Shown here one piece after another: positions 26,682-34,561 of a DNA stretch of 64,000 nucleotides (position 1 is its first letter; the number at the start of each line of letters is the position of its first letter). A program made the position numbers and the translations under genes. The notes under the pieces are model-generated. The model made no database searches. It saw nothing but the letters and a program-made list of their open reading frames with translations, and had not been told where the DNA came from. This DNA is from SZUA-38 sp965212525 (lineage in GTDB: Bacteria; Pseudomonadota; Gammaproteobacteria; Xanthomonadales; SZUA-38), in NCBI GenBank assembly GCA_965212525.1, contig CBDBVC010000019.1:1-64000 (forward strand), given 5' to 3'.

Positions 26682-27701
26682 TCAGGCCTCATCGACAATC
26701 GGCATGCCTTGCAGTCTCAGCCTTCGTACTTCGCTGGGGGTCTGGTCATAGTGTCGCTGAAACGCGCGTGCAAATGACCGTGCCGAGGTAAAGCCCAGCT
26801 CCTGCGCCACCTGTTCCATGCCCACTCTGAGATCACCGACCAGCGACCAGGCTCTGATCATTCGCCATTGGGCAAGATAATTCATTGGCGTGATATCGAG
26901 TGTTTTCCTGAACTGGCGGACCAGCGTGGAGGATGACATGCCGACACATTCACCCAGTGCAGCCAGCGACCAGTCGCGTGCCGGTTCGCGATGCAGCAGC
27001 TGCAGCGCGTGATGCACTCGCTGATCGGCCAGTGCCGTCATGAAGCCGAACTGGCCTACTCCCGATTTCATGTATCGGTTCAGCAATTGCATGAACAACA
27101 CTTCGGTCAGTCGATCGGTAATTGCCGACGGTTGATGTCGCCTGGCCATTTCACTGTCAATCAGCATCACGGTTTGCCAGATCGGGTCATCATGACTGAT
27201 ATGGCTGAAGTGTATCGTTTCTGGCAGTGAGTCAAACAGCGCGTGCCGCAAACGTGTATCGTAACGAACCATGCCACACATCAGCCGATTGCTGATCTCT
27301 CCCTGCTGGAAATGCGGCCGACCCAGCTGACAGGCCTCTGCCGCCTCATCATCACTGATCAGAGGCCGGCCTGGCTGATCCGAGATCCAGTGCTGCGCCC
27401 CCCTGGGAATCATCACTATGTCCATTTCATCAAGCTGGGTTAACGGGTCATTGTTCGAACCAACCACACAACTACCCTTCAGAGATATGTGGAAACGGGG
27501 CACGGCCATCTGCTTCAGTGCAATGCCCCAGGGTGCTGCCAGTTCGGATCTGAAAAAAATGCTGCCCCTGAATCGAAGCGACTCTAGCACGTCGCCCAGC
27601 ACGTCAAACTGACTTGCAGAACCGCTTGCCGTTCGTGACGGAGGAATGATTGTTTCGGTGTCTTTTTTGATTGCCACAGATACCTGTCTCCCGGGTGTCA
27701 T
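26682..27701 (-). CDS. AraC-family regulator with N-terminal cupin domain
   Basis: 339 residues from ATG 27701 (a GTG at 27677 preceded by GGGAGACAGG is an alternative). The N-terminal half matches the AraC cupin_6 type (VLESLRFRGSIFFRSELAAPWG, IPRGAQHWISD); the C-terminal 100 residues form the double HTH (LAALGECVGMSSSTLVRQFRK and VAQELGFTSARSFARAFQRH, then DQTPSEVR). This soluble class often controls the adjacent divergent gene; here that is the cytochrome P460 pair starting 113 bases away. The inducer is unknown. Confidence 0.85.
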   Translation of the reverse strand: MTPGRQVSVAIKKDTETIIPPSRTASGSASQFDVLGDVLESLRFRGSIFFRSELAAPWGIALKQMAVPRFHISLKGSCVVGSNNDPLTQLDEMDIVMIPRGAQHWISDQPGRPLISDDEAAEACQLGRPHFQQGEISNRLMCGMVRYDTRLRHALFDSLPETIHFSHISHDDPIWQTVMLIDSEMARRHQPSAITDRLTEVLFMQLLNRYMKSGVGQFGFMTALADQRVHHALQLLHREPARDWSLAALGECVGMSSSTLVRQFRKTLDITPMNYLAQWRMIRAWSLVGDLRVGMEQVAQELGFTSARSFARAFQRHYDQTPSEVRRLRLQGMPIVDEA

Positions 27702-27813
27702 CCCATAGAATTTAGCGCACCTGTGGACGAACACGGGCAGATTGATAACGCAATGACTGTGATATGGGCGCGCCTGACGCCAAATCATCAGCTGGTTTCA
27801 AGGGAGACTAAAC

Positions 27814-28398
27814 ATGAATTCATTACATTTCAATTCCATCCGCGGAGGCAAACAGTCACTGATTGTGGCATTGATTGCCCTGTTTCTGAGTGCATCTGCG
27901 CATTCGGGTGACGCCTTCTCCATTTCCGATGGTGTACTCAAGCAGCCAGAGAATTACAGAAGCTGGGTCTATGTCGGCACGCCACTGACCCCGAATGACA
28001 TGAACAACGGCAAGGCCGCATTTCCCGAGTTTCATAATGTCTACATTGACCCCAAGAGCTGGAAACACTGGCAGAAAACCGGCACATTCCGTGACGGCAC
28101 CATCCTGATCAAGGAACTGGTCAGTGTCGGCAGCAAGGCTGCCGTCAGCGGCAATGGTTATTTCATGGGCGAGTTCATCGGCCTTGAAGCCACCATCAAG
28201 AGCTCGAAACATTTTCCGGGTGAACCCGGAAACTGGGCCTATTTCAGCTTTACCGACAGCGAGCATGGCACACCCAAGGCCACCGCAACCGCGTTTCCGG
28301 CCGCATCATGCAATGCCTGTCACGCCGCATCGGCCGCCGACGACTTCGTGTTCACTCAGTACTACCCCGTCCTGCGCGCGGGCAAGAACAGCAAATGA
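27814..28398 (+). CDS. Cytochrome P460-family haem protein (first of a tandem pair)
   Basis: 194 residues with a signal peptide (cleavage near SAHSG). The fold signature RSWVYVGTPLTP near the N-terminus, Lys100 in ILIKEL and the haem motif CNACH (Cys166, Cys169, His170) place it in the cytochrome P460 family. In characterised P460s a lysine cross-links to the haem and the protein oxidises hydroxylamine or detoxifies NO; Lys100 could be that lysine, but this is inference. GGGAG precedes the ATG. The stop overlaps the start of the second P460 gene (ATGA). Confidence 0.85.
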   Translation: MNSLHFNSIRGGKQSLIVALIALFLSASAHSGDAFSISDGVLKQPENYRSWVYVGTPLTPNDMNNGKAAFPEFHNVYIDPKSWKHWQKTGTFRDGTILIKELVSVGSKAAVSGNGYFMGEFIGLEATIKSSKHFPGEPGNWAYFSFTDSEHGTPKATATAFPAASCNACHAASAADDFVFTQYYPVLRAGKNSK

Positions 28399-28952
28399 TC
28401 CGGTCTCATCGCCTTCACCCGCTGGCCTGGCTCAGTCTTTGTCTGTCCTTTGCTGCACAGGGCGATTCTGGCAACGACTTTTCACCCTGGGTCAGTAACG
28501 AGGGTGTGATCTCCTTCCCGGAAGGTTTTGGTGATCGCATGGCTCACCTCGGGTCCTGGTTTGTGCCCGAGGGCGATGCCAGCGGGTTTCATGATGTCTA
28601 TACCGATGCAGATGCCATCGCTGCCTACCGCCGCAGCGGCCAGTTCCCTGACGGTACCGTGATCGTCAAGGAACTGAGGTCCTCACAATCGGGTGATTAC
28701 ACCACCGGTCGCGGCATCCACTACCCTGGCAATCAGATCAAACAGTGGTTCGTCATGATCCGTGATCGAGAATCCCGATTCGAAGGAAACCCGATCTGGG
28801 GTGACGGCTGGGGCTGGGCCCTGTTCAAGCCCGGTTCAAAGCACAGCAACAGTGCCAATAATTACCGCACCGATTGCCTGGGCTGCCATGTGCCGGCTCG
28901 GGACACCGACTGGATCTACGTCGAAGCCTATCCAGTGCTTCAGGACCAGTAA
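28395..28952 (+). CDS. Cytochrome P460-family haem protein (second of a tandem pair)
   Basis: 185 residues. ATG 28395 overlaps the preceding stop. Signal peptide about 1-24, then GDRMAHLGSWFVPEG, Lys92 in VIVKEL and haem motif CLGCH (Cys161, Cys164, His165). It is clearly homologous to the first gene but diverged, with the same Lys-to-haem-motif order, so the pair could form a heterodimer. No ammonia- or methane-oxidation genes are in the window, so detoxification of NO or hydroxylamine, or another redox role, is more likely than nitrification. Confidence 0.85.
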   Translation: MIRSHRLHPLAWLSLCLSFAAQGDSGNDFSPWVSNEGVISFPEGFGDRMAHLGSWFVPEGDASGFHDVYTDADAIAAYRRSGQFPDGTVIVKELRSSQSGDYTTGRGIHYPGNQIKQWFVMIRDRESRFEGNPIWGDGWGWALFKPGSKHSNSANNYRTDCLGCHVPARDTDWIYVEAYPVLQDQ

Positions 28953-28957
28953 TCAAA

Positions 28958-28998
28958 CTGCCTGACCTGCCATGCGATCCTCCATGCAGGTCAGGCAG
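28958..28998. repeat. 13-base perfect inverted repeat after the P460 pair
   Basis: CTGCCTGACCTGC and its exact inverse GCAGGTCAGGCAG flank a 15-base spacer, beginning six bases after the stop of the second P460 gene. It would make a very stable RNA hairpin but has no T-tract on either side, so it may protect or process the 3' end rather than terminate on its own. Confidence 0.7.
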
Positions 28999-29128
28999 GT
29001 TCCAGGGACCATCGGCAAACATGATCCGCTGACCACAACGAAACAGCGATTCATCAACTCCGGCACAGTGTTCAACCTGTCAGAATTCATCGCCAGACAC
29101 TAAACTGACACTGTGGAGGGTGTCATTC

Positions 29129-29644
29129 GTGCTGGTTTCTTCAGGTCGCACATCAATTAAACGTCGATTGCTCATGATTCTCGTGATCCTGGCAGTCGCG
29201 CCGCTGACCTGTGCCCATGGCAAACGATGCAAACGGTTTCTCGAAGAAAATGCAGCTGAGCTGTCTCTGGTCGGCAGCATGTGGCAAATGGATCTGAGCC
29301 AAGGCAATAATGCGGATGAATGGTCAGTCCACGCGCTACATCTTCAGCAGGAACAGGTCTATGGCAACACACGACTGCTGGAAGGCTATGTGATCTGGCG
29401 CCGCGGTGACCATGTCACTGACAGAGAATTTGTTGAGGGATCTGTCGATGGCAGCAACGGAAACCTGGAACTGAAGGGTATTTACTTCGAACATCACAGA
29501 GACCGCATCAACTCACAGTATTCTGCAACGATTTGCCGTGACATGAAACGGATGGCTCGCGGCACCTGGCATCACAACGGTCTTAGCCAGGGGCGCTGGA
29601 CAGCCAGTCGTCATGATCCTGACGAGGGCAGTCAACTGCGGTGA
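29129..29644 (+). CDS. Small exported protein of unknown function
   Basis: 171 residues from GTG 29129, chosen because GGAGG lies nine bases upstream; an earlier in-frame GTG at 29120 touches that site. An N-terminal signal (RRLLMILVILAVAPLTCAHG) is followed by a basic, Trp- and His-containing mature part with beta-strand patterns (VEGSVDGSNGNLELKGIY). I do not recognise the family. It sits between the P460 pair and another small exported protein, both on the same strand, but the spacing of 180 and 100 bases does not prove an operon. Confidence 0.5.
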   Translation: MLVSSGRTSIKRRLLMILVILAVAPLTCAHGKRCKRFLEENAAELSLVGSMWQMDLSQGNNADEWSVHALHLQQEQVYGNTRLLEGYVIWRRGDHVTDREFVEGSVDGSNGNLELKGIYFEHHRDRINSQYSATICRDMKRMARGTWHHNGLSQGRWTASRHDPDEGSQLR

Positions 29645-29744
29645 TGTACCATGGTCCGCACGTGTGCGACACCTGCACTAACCCCGAAACACTCGACCAG
29701 ACGTTTGAAACTGTCACAAGATCAGATACTGGAAGGGATATTCG

Positions 29745-30179
29745 ATGCACAACACTAAACGATCGATTTTTGTCATGCTCCTGATTGCTCTGAGCTTCTC
29801 GGCAGTGCAGGCCGGCGACGAAGCAAGACAAGCTGATGGCCCGATGATCTGGACCAGTGAATCGGTATACAAATGGGTTCGGGATGGTTTTGAACATCTC
29901 AATCAGAACGATCTTGATCGTGCAGAACAGCTGTTCCGACGCGCTATCAAGCGAACCCGACAGGAATTCGAACTCTCCTATGCCCGCTACGGACTGGCCG
30001 CCGTGTTACTCGAACAGGGAAAGACGAATGAAGCAAAGGCATTGCTTGAGCGTGTCATCGAAGACAACCAGCTACCTGATTCGCTGCATTTGTCAGCCAT
30101 CAGGGCGCTGAAAACACGAGAACAGGACAAGGCGCCTGATTCCAGACCCAGACTGACTGCGCATTCAGCGACGGCATGA
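29745..30179 (+). CDS. Small periplasmic TPR-like protein
   Basis: 144 residues, ATG 29745 with GGAAGGG upstream. Signal peptide cleaved near VQAGD. The mature chain contains two or three helix pairs of TPR type (DGFEHLNQNDLDRAEQLFRR, YGLAAVLLEQGKTNEAKALL). It is too short for a full superhelix and likely an adaptor for a periplasmic partner. The C-terminal 30 residues are polar and probably disordered. Confidence 0.65.
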   Translation: MHNTKRSIFVMLLIALSFSAVQAGDEARQADGPMIWTSESVYKWVRDGFEHLNQNDLDRAEQLFRRAIKRTRQEFELSYARYGLAAVLLEQGKTNEAKALLERVIEDNQLPDSLHLSAIRALKTREQDKAPDSRPRLTAHSATA

Positions 30180-30188
30180 CATGCAGGT

Positions 30189-30236
30189 GGTGAAAAGCCC
30201 GCAGCACATCCTTGTGTTGCGGGCCCGGGTTTCACC
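30189..30236 (-). terminator. Hairpin terminator between convergent TPR and SDR genes
   Basis: GCCCGCA and TGCGGGC form the core stem, extended outside by GGTGAAA and TTTCACC. On the minus strand the core is followed by TTTTC, so it most likely ends the SDR transcript. Confidence 0.6.
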
Positions 30237-30256
30237 AGGGGGAGTGATGAATCGAA

Positions 30257-31015
30257 TCAGGCGGCTTCAGTATCGCCTTCGGACAGATCCGCCTCGATGA
30301 TGTTTTCGGCATAACTCTGATAGGCCCCACCGAACTGTTTCGCCATGGTGTCGGGGAACAGGTGGAAATCACCCGATTTCAGTGATGCGACAATGCCATC
30401 AGAGACAACAGAGACTGGTTCGGCAACCTCACCCATGCCGGCGTCATCGGCCATATCGGTGGCAATCGGCCCCGGATGCACGCTGAGCACCTGGATGCCT
30501 TTCTCGGCCAGCACATCCTTGAGACCCTGCGTGATGGAATAGGTGGCTGCCTTCGATGCTGAATAGGTGGTAAATGGTGCAAAATTCTTGATTGAAGCCA
30601 CTGAGTTCAGCTGCACCAGGGCACCACCACCGTTGTTCTCCAGCACCGGCGTGAAGGCTTTCGCCATGCGGATCAGGCCGAAGGTATTGACGTTCAGTTC
30701 GTAGTTGAAGGTTTCCTCAACATCATCATCCAGTGGTGAGGCGGGCTTGAGTACACCTGCATTGTTGACCACGACCTGTACATCAGTGGCGACCCGTGCA
30801 AGTTCGGCGATGGAATCGGCATCACCCACATCAACCAGTGCCGGCACGATCTTGCTGCCGTAGGCCTCGACCAGCGGCTGGGCTGATTCCAGATTTCGTA
30901 CGGCAGCGTAAACCTTGCTGGCTCCATTGGCGATGAAAGAATCGACAATGGCCCGGCCAATGCCACGGTTTGCGCCTGTGACCAGTGCGACCTTGTTATT
31001 GATGTCTATGCTCAT
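30257..31015 (-). CDS. Short-chain dehydrogenase/reductase (SDR)
   Basis: 252 residues with a classical SDR layout: nucleotide motif TGANRGIG (13-20), NNAG (84-87), Ser138 in LNSVAS, and the active-site YSASK with Tyr151 and Lys155. The residue after the second strand (AAVRN, Arg40) suggests NADP(H) preference. GAGGAA precedes ATG 31015. It is divergent from a TetR repressor, with two palindromes between them, so expression is probably induced by a small molecule sensed by that repressor. Substrate unknown. Confidence 0.88.
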   Translation of the reverse strand: MSIDINNKVALVTGANRGIGRAIVDSFIANGASKVYAAVRNLESAQPLVEAYGSKIVPALVDVGDADSIAELARVATDVQVVVNNAGVLKPASPLDDDVEETFNYELNVNTFGLIRMAKAFTPVLENNGGGALVQLNSVASIKNFAPFTTYSASKAATYSITQGLKDVLAEKGIQVLSVHPGPIATDMADDAGMGEVAEPVSVVSDGIVASLKSGDFHLFPDTMAKQFGGAYQSYAENIIEADLSEGDTEAA

Positions 31016-31056
31016 GTTGTGTTCCTCGGGAGTGTCTTGTGAATCAGTTTCAATTA

Positions 31057-31072
31057 TGTACCGAACGGTACA
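31057..31072. promoter_or_regulatory. TetR operator, copy 1 (SDR side)
   Basis: TGTACCGAACGGTACA: arms TGTACCG/CGGTACA are inverse repeats around AA. It lies about 42 bases upstream of the SDR start and so close to its promoter. Confidence 0.7.
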
Positions 31073-31073
31073 G

Positions 31074-31101
31074 TTGAGATAATTGTACCGATCGGTATAA
31101 T
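31074..31101 (+). promoter_or_regulatory. Sigma-70 promoter of the TetR gene
   Basis: TTGAGA (31074-31079) and TATAAT (31096-31101) with 16 bases between. The second operator lies inside the spacer and reaches the -10 box, predicting autorepression. Confidence 0.7.
31086..31097. promoter_or_regulatory. TetR operator, copy 2 (regulator side)
   Basis: TACCGATCGGTA is a perfect 12-base palindrome sharing TACCG/CGGTA with the first operator; the two centres are 27 bases apart. Confidence 0.75.
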
Positions 31102-31139
31102 ATTGTCAAGTGTTTTGAAATAATTTCTTCGAGGGTTCG

Positions 31140-31754
31140 ATGGGCGCCGGCAGAAAACGCGAATTTGACAAACAGGCCGCACTGGAAAAGGCCATGCACA
31201 CCTTCTGGCTGAAGGGCTTTGCCGGTGCCTCCCTGTCTGACCTCACCGCCAGCATGGGCATCAACAAGCCAAGCCTCTATGCCGCCTTCGGCAACAAGGA
31301 AAACCTGTTTGTTGCTGCTACCGATTATTACGTCGATCACTACGCCAGTCAGCATGTTCACCTGCTGGATGACGACAGCAAGCCTCTGCGTGAGCGTCTG
31401 AACAATTACCTGACATCGGTCATGACCATGCAGTGCGCACCCGACAAACCGGCCGGATGCATGATTTCACTCTGCGCCAGCGAAGCGGCCGCCAATGACA
31501 TGCCCGACGAAGCCATCGAGGCAGTGCACAAGGTACAGTCATTCACCGAAGACAGACTGAAGCACTTTTTCAGCAAGGAAATCGAACACGGCAATCTGCC
31601 AGCTGGAACCGATGCCGACACAGCGACACTGTATATCATCACCTTGATACACGGTACCGCGGCCATGGCCCGTTCGGGCAAACCACTGCGTGAAATACTG
31701 AGCGTGATCGAACCTGCTCTGGACAGCATGGTGCCGAAAGCAGTGGTTTCATGA
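31140..31754 (+). CDS. TetR-family transcriptional repressor
   Basis: 204 residues. N-terminal HTH (ALEKAMHTFWLKGFAGASL then ASMGINKPSLYAAFGNKENLF) is typical TetR; the C-terminal helical domain resembles the TetR_C type with CMISLCASEAA near 95-110. GAGGG precedes ATG 31140. It should bind the two palindromes between itself and the SDR gene and release them on binding an unknown, perhaps electrophilic, ligand. Confidence 0.9.
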   Translation: MGAGRKREFDKQAALEKAMHTFWLKGFAGASLSDLTASMGINKPSLYAAFGNKENLFVAATDYYVDHYASQHVHLLDDDSKPLRERLNNYLTSVMTMQCAPDKPAGCMISLCASEAAANDMPDEAIEAVHKVQSFTEDRLKHFFSKEIEHGNLPAGTDADTATLYIITLIHGTAAMARSGKPLREILSVIEPALDSMVPKAVVS

Positions 31755-32292
31755 GTAAACTGCTGGGGTAACACCAGGCCGGCACCTGATCAAACAAGTC
31801 ACACAGCATTCATCCCGGAAGTGATCAAAAAATAACCATTTTCAGGAAATTTTGCCCCAAAGTGAGAGAAAAGTGTGACGAAGTTCACATTATTGTATGG
31901 TTCGGGCGGTTTTTCCTGTTTCTGATCAACCGAACAGCGACCCGGGCCATGGCAAGAGAAGGGGTACTTGCGTCGCCAGGAATGGACACCGCTGCACACG
32001 TGGACGTGGCCGGATTGACTATCGGTCGAGGATGATCATCGGGGAGTGATTCATCATCGATCAAGGGGGCGATCTGTCACGGCCTGCCAGGGGCTCACAC
32101 CCTCCTCGTGATGAGGGCCCATGACAGACACGACAATGTGGCCATTCCTGGCGCAACTTGACCGGCCAAGACGCTTGCCAGATCAGGTCACCCGCCATAC
32201 GCATGCAAAAACCGCATTTTCCGCAGATAATGTTCACATCCGGCTGATATACAATCACATCGGAGTCGATCAATTGATTGATGGAGATTGTC
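31755..32292. other. 538-base region with a 34-base repeat but no confident gene
   Basis: Contains one copy of the 34-base repeat (31862-31895). A GTG-initiated frame of 58 codons begins at the repeat and ends near 32035, but has no proper ribosome site. The remaining 250 bases lead into the phosphodiester glycosidase gene and show no clear promoter. Confidence 0.5.
31862..31895 (+). repeat. 34-base repeat with CRP-like palindrome, copy 1
   Basis: Identical over 34 bases to 50936-50969 (reverse strand). The core TGTGACGAAGTTCACA has TGTGA and TCACA half-sites six bases apart, as in CRP/Vfr binding sites. It points the same way as the gene at 32293, about 400 bases upstream of it. Confidence 0.8.
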
Positions 32293-33123
32293 ATGTACTC
32301 ACTGATGAGCATCTTATGCCTGATCATCTCAGGTGCTACCGAACCCGACTGGCAATCAGTCGAAACCGGTTTCGCTCTGATGACCATCACGACAGATTCG
32401 ACGCCTGTGTCGAATCCGTCAGAAATCCTCATCGTGCGATTTGACCCGGCGCACTGGCAGCTGACACTGCTTGGCCCGCCAGCGCGTGCATCTGATGGGC
32501 AGACGGCCAGACAGTGGGCCGAACAGGAAGGGCTTGCGGCTGCCATCAATGCCGGCATGTTTGCCACCGACTATCTGACCCATGTGGGCTACATGGAACA
32601 CGAGGGTCGAACCATTTCACGGCGCATCAACCACTACCAGTCGGTCGCTGCATTCAATCCGCGCGATCCTGAAAAGTCACCGCCTTTTGCCCTGTTTGAT
32701 CTGGATGATGCGAGTACCAGTATCGACAGTATTCGCGCTGAATACACCTCGCTGGTACAGAACCTGAGGCTGATCAAGAAACCGGCCATAAATCGCTGGA
32801 GTCAACAGGATAGACGCTGGAGCGAGGCAGCCCTGGGTGAGGATGAGAGCGGTAATGTGCTGTTCGTATTTTGCCGTTCACCCTTCTCGATGCATGAGTT
32901 GAATGCGCTGCTGATTTCGGCTGATATTGGCCTGGTTGCGCTGCAGCATCTTGAGGGTGGCCCAGAGGCTCAGCTGTACCTGAACCTGGGTGAGAAGGAA
33001 ATCGAGCTGTTTGGCAGCTATGAAACCGGCTTCCGCGAGAACGACAACAATGCCATTCCCTGGCCCATTCCAAACGTGATCGGTGTCAGGCCGCGACAGG
33101 CGACAGACTTAACCGGCCAATGA
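32293..33123 (+). CDS. Secreted phosphodiester glycosidase family protein (NAGPA/DUF2233 domain)
   Basis: 276 residues. ATG 32293 is preferred since GGAG is six bases upstream. A short signal peptide is followed by the NAGPA-type domain: AAINAGMFATDYLTHVGYM and LQHLEGGPEAQLYLN are the two hallmark motifs, holding the conserved Asn-Ala-Gly and Gly-Gly loops. Relatives include the enzyme that uncovers mannose-6-phosphate and bacterial exopolysaccharide N-acetylglucosamine phosphodiester hydrolases. In a bacterium it probably trims phosphodiester-linked sugars of envelope polymers. It ends six bases from a convergent gene. Confidence 0.8.
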   Translation: MYSLMSILCLIISGATEPDWQSVETGFALMTITTDSTPVSNPSEILIVRFDPAHWQLTLLGPPARASDGQTARQWAEQEGLAAAINAGMFATDYLTHVGYMEHEGRTISRRINHYQSVAAFNPRDPEKSPPFALFDLDDASTSIDSIRAEYTSLVQNLRLIKKPAINRWSQQDRRWSEAALGEDESGNVLFVFCRSPFSMHELNALLISADIGLVALQHLEGGPEAQLYLNLGEKEIELFGSYETGFRENDNNAIPWPIPNVIGVRPRQATDLTGQ

Positions 33124-33129
33124 TGGGCA

Positions 33130-33687
33130 TCAGTCAGTCTGAACAGAACTGACGGCCTTTCTGAGCTCGGGGATCTTTCGCGCCGAATAACCGGTATCGT
33201 CAAACCAGATGATTTCGCCATTACCGTTCAGCACCACCACACGCGTCAGTCTGCCGTTGTCGGTGCCGGTCATTTCGGCTACCGGTTTGGCTTCATCGCC
33301 ATACAGCGTCACCACCGAAGACCAGTCTTCCTGAGGAATGCCCGAACGCATGCCACTGTCAATACGCCCCGAGAACAGGCTGGCCATGAAACCGGGTATG
33401 GTAGGCAATTCGAGAATCCTAGCCTCGACACCACCATCGATCAGACCCAGCAGCCATCGATCGATATCGAACTGGGCATCCTGTTCGTAACCGATCAGCA
33501 GTACGGCGGGTTTGCCTGACAGTGACGATGGCAGGTTCACTTCCTTTTCTTCAAGCGACTGACCGGTCACGTCAGGAAAGCGCTGGCCGATCAGATTCTC
33601 ACCAATGGCTGCATTCAATCCACCCGAACCGAAAATGATGATGATCAGTGTCATCACCACGGCCACAAACTTGTCGATCCTGCTCAT
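33130..33687 (-). CDS. Exported thioredoxin-fold protein without active cysteines
   Basis: 185 residues. The second ATG (33687) is used because AGGAG is six bases before it. One N-terminal helix (about 8-28) anchors or exports it. GQRFPDVTGQSLEEKEVNLP and GKPAVLLIGYEQDAQFDIDRW, followed by RVVVLNGNGEIIWFDDTGY, recall the AhpC/ATP10-like thioredoxin fold, but there is no CxxC or peroxidatic Cys at all. A structural or chaperone role, as in the ATP10 group, is more likely than redox catalysis. It is divergent from the DUF2306 gene. Confidence 0.6.
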   Translation of the reverse strand: MSRIDKFVAVVMTLIIIIFGSGGLNAAIGENLIGQRFPDVTGQSLEEKEVNLPSSLSGKPAVLLIGYEQDAQFDIDRWLLGLIDGGVEARILELPTIPGFMASLFSGRIDSGMRSGIPQEDWSSVVTLYGDEAKPVAEMTGTDNGRLTRVVVLNGNGEIIWFDDTGYSARKIPELRKAVSSVQTD

Positions 33688-33934
33688 GCTCATCTCCTCT
33701 CATCCAGGCACAAAGGTCAGAATGACCAATGTCCGATCCGGCACGAAACAGATCATAGGCCGCATTCGTGATGACAGGATCGACAATCCGATCACTTGTC
33801 ATCACGCCAAAACGACGTTGCACGGCTTGATTCAAAGCATTTTCAGGGCAGTCGAAGGTACGAAACGGTCAAATCGGACGAAACCCGGCAGCAATTGGTG
33901 GATTCTGGAGTCCGTTTCACATCTGGAAAATGCC

Positions 33935-34561
33935 ATGACCCGGGCCCTGAGAGTTTCAACCTATACTGTATTCAGTCTGTTGTGCATTGCCGTTTCGGCT
34001 TATGCCTTCTACTTCCTGTACCGCAGCATCAGTCCGGGTGATTTCTTTCTGACCAAACTGGCCGGCGGTGGCCTGAGTGTACCGGCCCACTTTTTCGGTT
34101 CTGGTCTGGCATTGTTGCTGGTCCCCCTGCAGCTGAGCAAGCGCCTGCGCAGGAACTCGATCACCTCTCACCGTGCCGTCGGCCTGTTGTCTGCAATGGC
34201 CATTCTGATCGGAGGCGTCTCGGGGCTGATCATGGCCTTCAATGCCACCGGTGGCTGGGTCACCGGTCTTGGATTCGGCATCATGGCTGTGCTGTGGCTT
34301 TTCTGTACTGGCAATGCCGTGAGACTGGCCATGCTGGGACGCATCGAGGAGCATCGTCTATGGGTCTACCGCTCGATCGCACTGACGGCGGCCGCCATTA
34401 CCTTCCGCATCATACTCGGTGTGGGACTTGGTGCCATGCAGCTGCCGTTCATGAGCGTCTACATGCCCAACGCCTGGCTGTGCTGGATCATCAATCTGAT
34501 CATCTGTGAAATCATGCTGTATCGGCGTCGACCTCGGCTGCTGCCGCAGACTGTTTCCTGA
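33935..34561 (+). CDS. DUF2306-type polytopic membrane protein
   Basis: 208 residues from ATG 33935, with GGAAAA upstream; the longer upstream frame is not coding. Six or so transmembrane helices carry the family pattern: HFFGSGLALLLVPLQL, then SHRAVGLL, GGVSGLIMAF, and EEHRLWVYRSIALTAAAITFRI. The conserved His residues could bind haem or metal, but no function is established. Its last 50 bases overlap the 3' end of the convergent AraC gene. Confidence 0.75.
   Translation: MTRALRVSTYTVFSLLCIAVSAYAFYFLYRSISPGDFFLTKLAGGGLSVPAHFFGSGLALLLVPLQLSKRLRRNSITSHRAVGLLSAMAILIGGVSGLIMAFNATGGWVTGLGFGIMAVLWLFCTGNAVRLAMLGRIEEHRLWVYRSIALTAAAITFRIILGVGLGAMQLPFMSVYMPNAWLCWIINLIICEIMLYRRRPRLLPQTVS

Noticed and set aside
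32121..32444. A 107-codon plus frame overlapping the phosphodiester glycosidase start
   Set aside because: The protein is His/Arg/Asp-rich without family features, and the glycosidase frame has the better start site.
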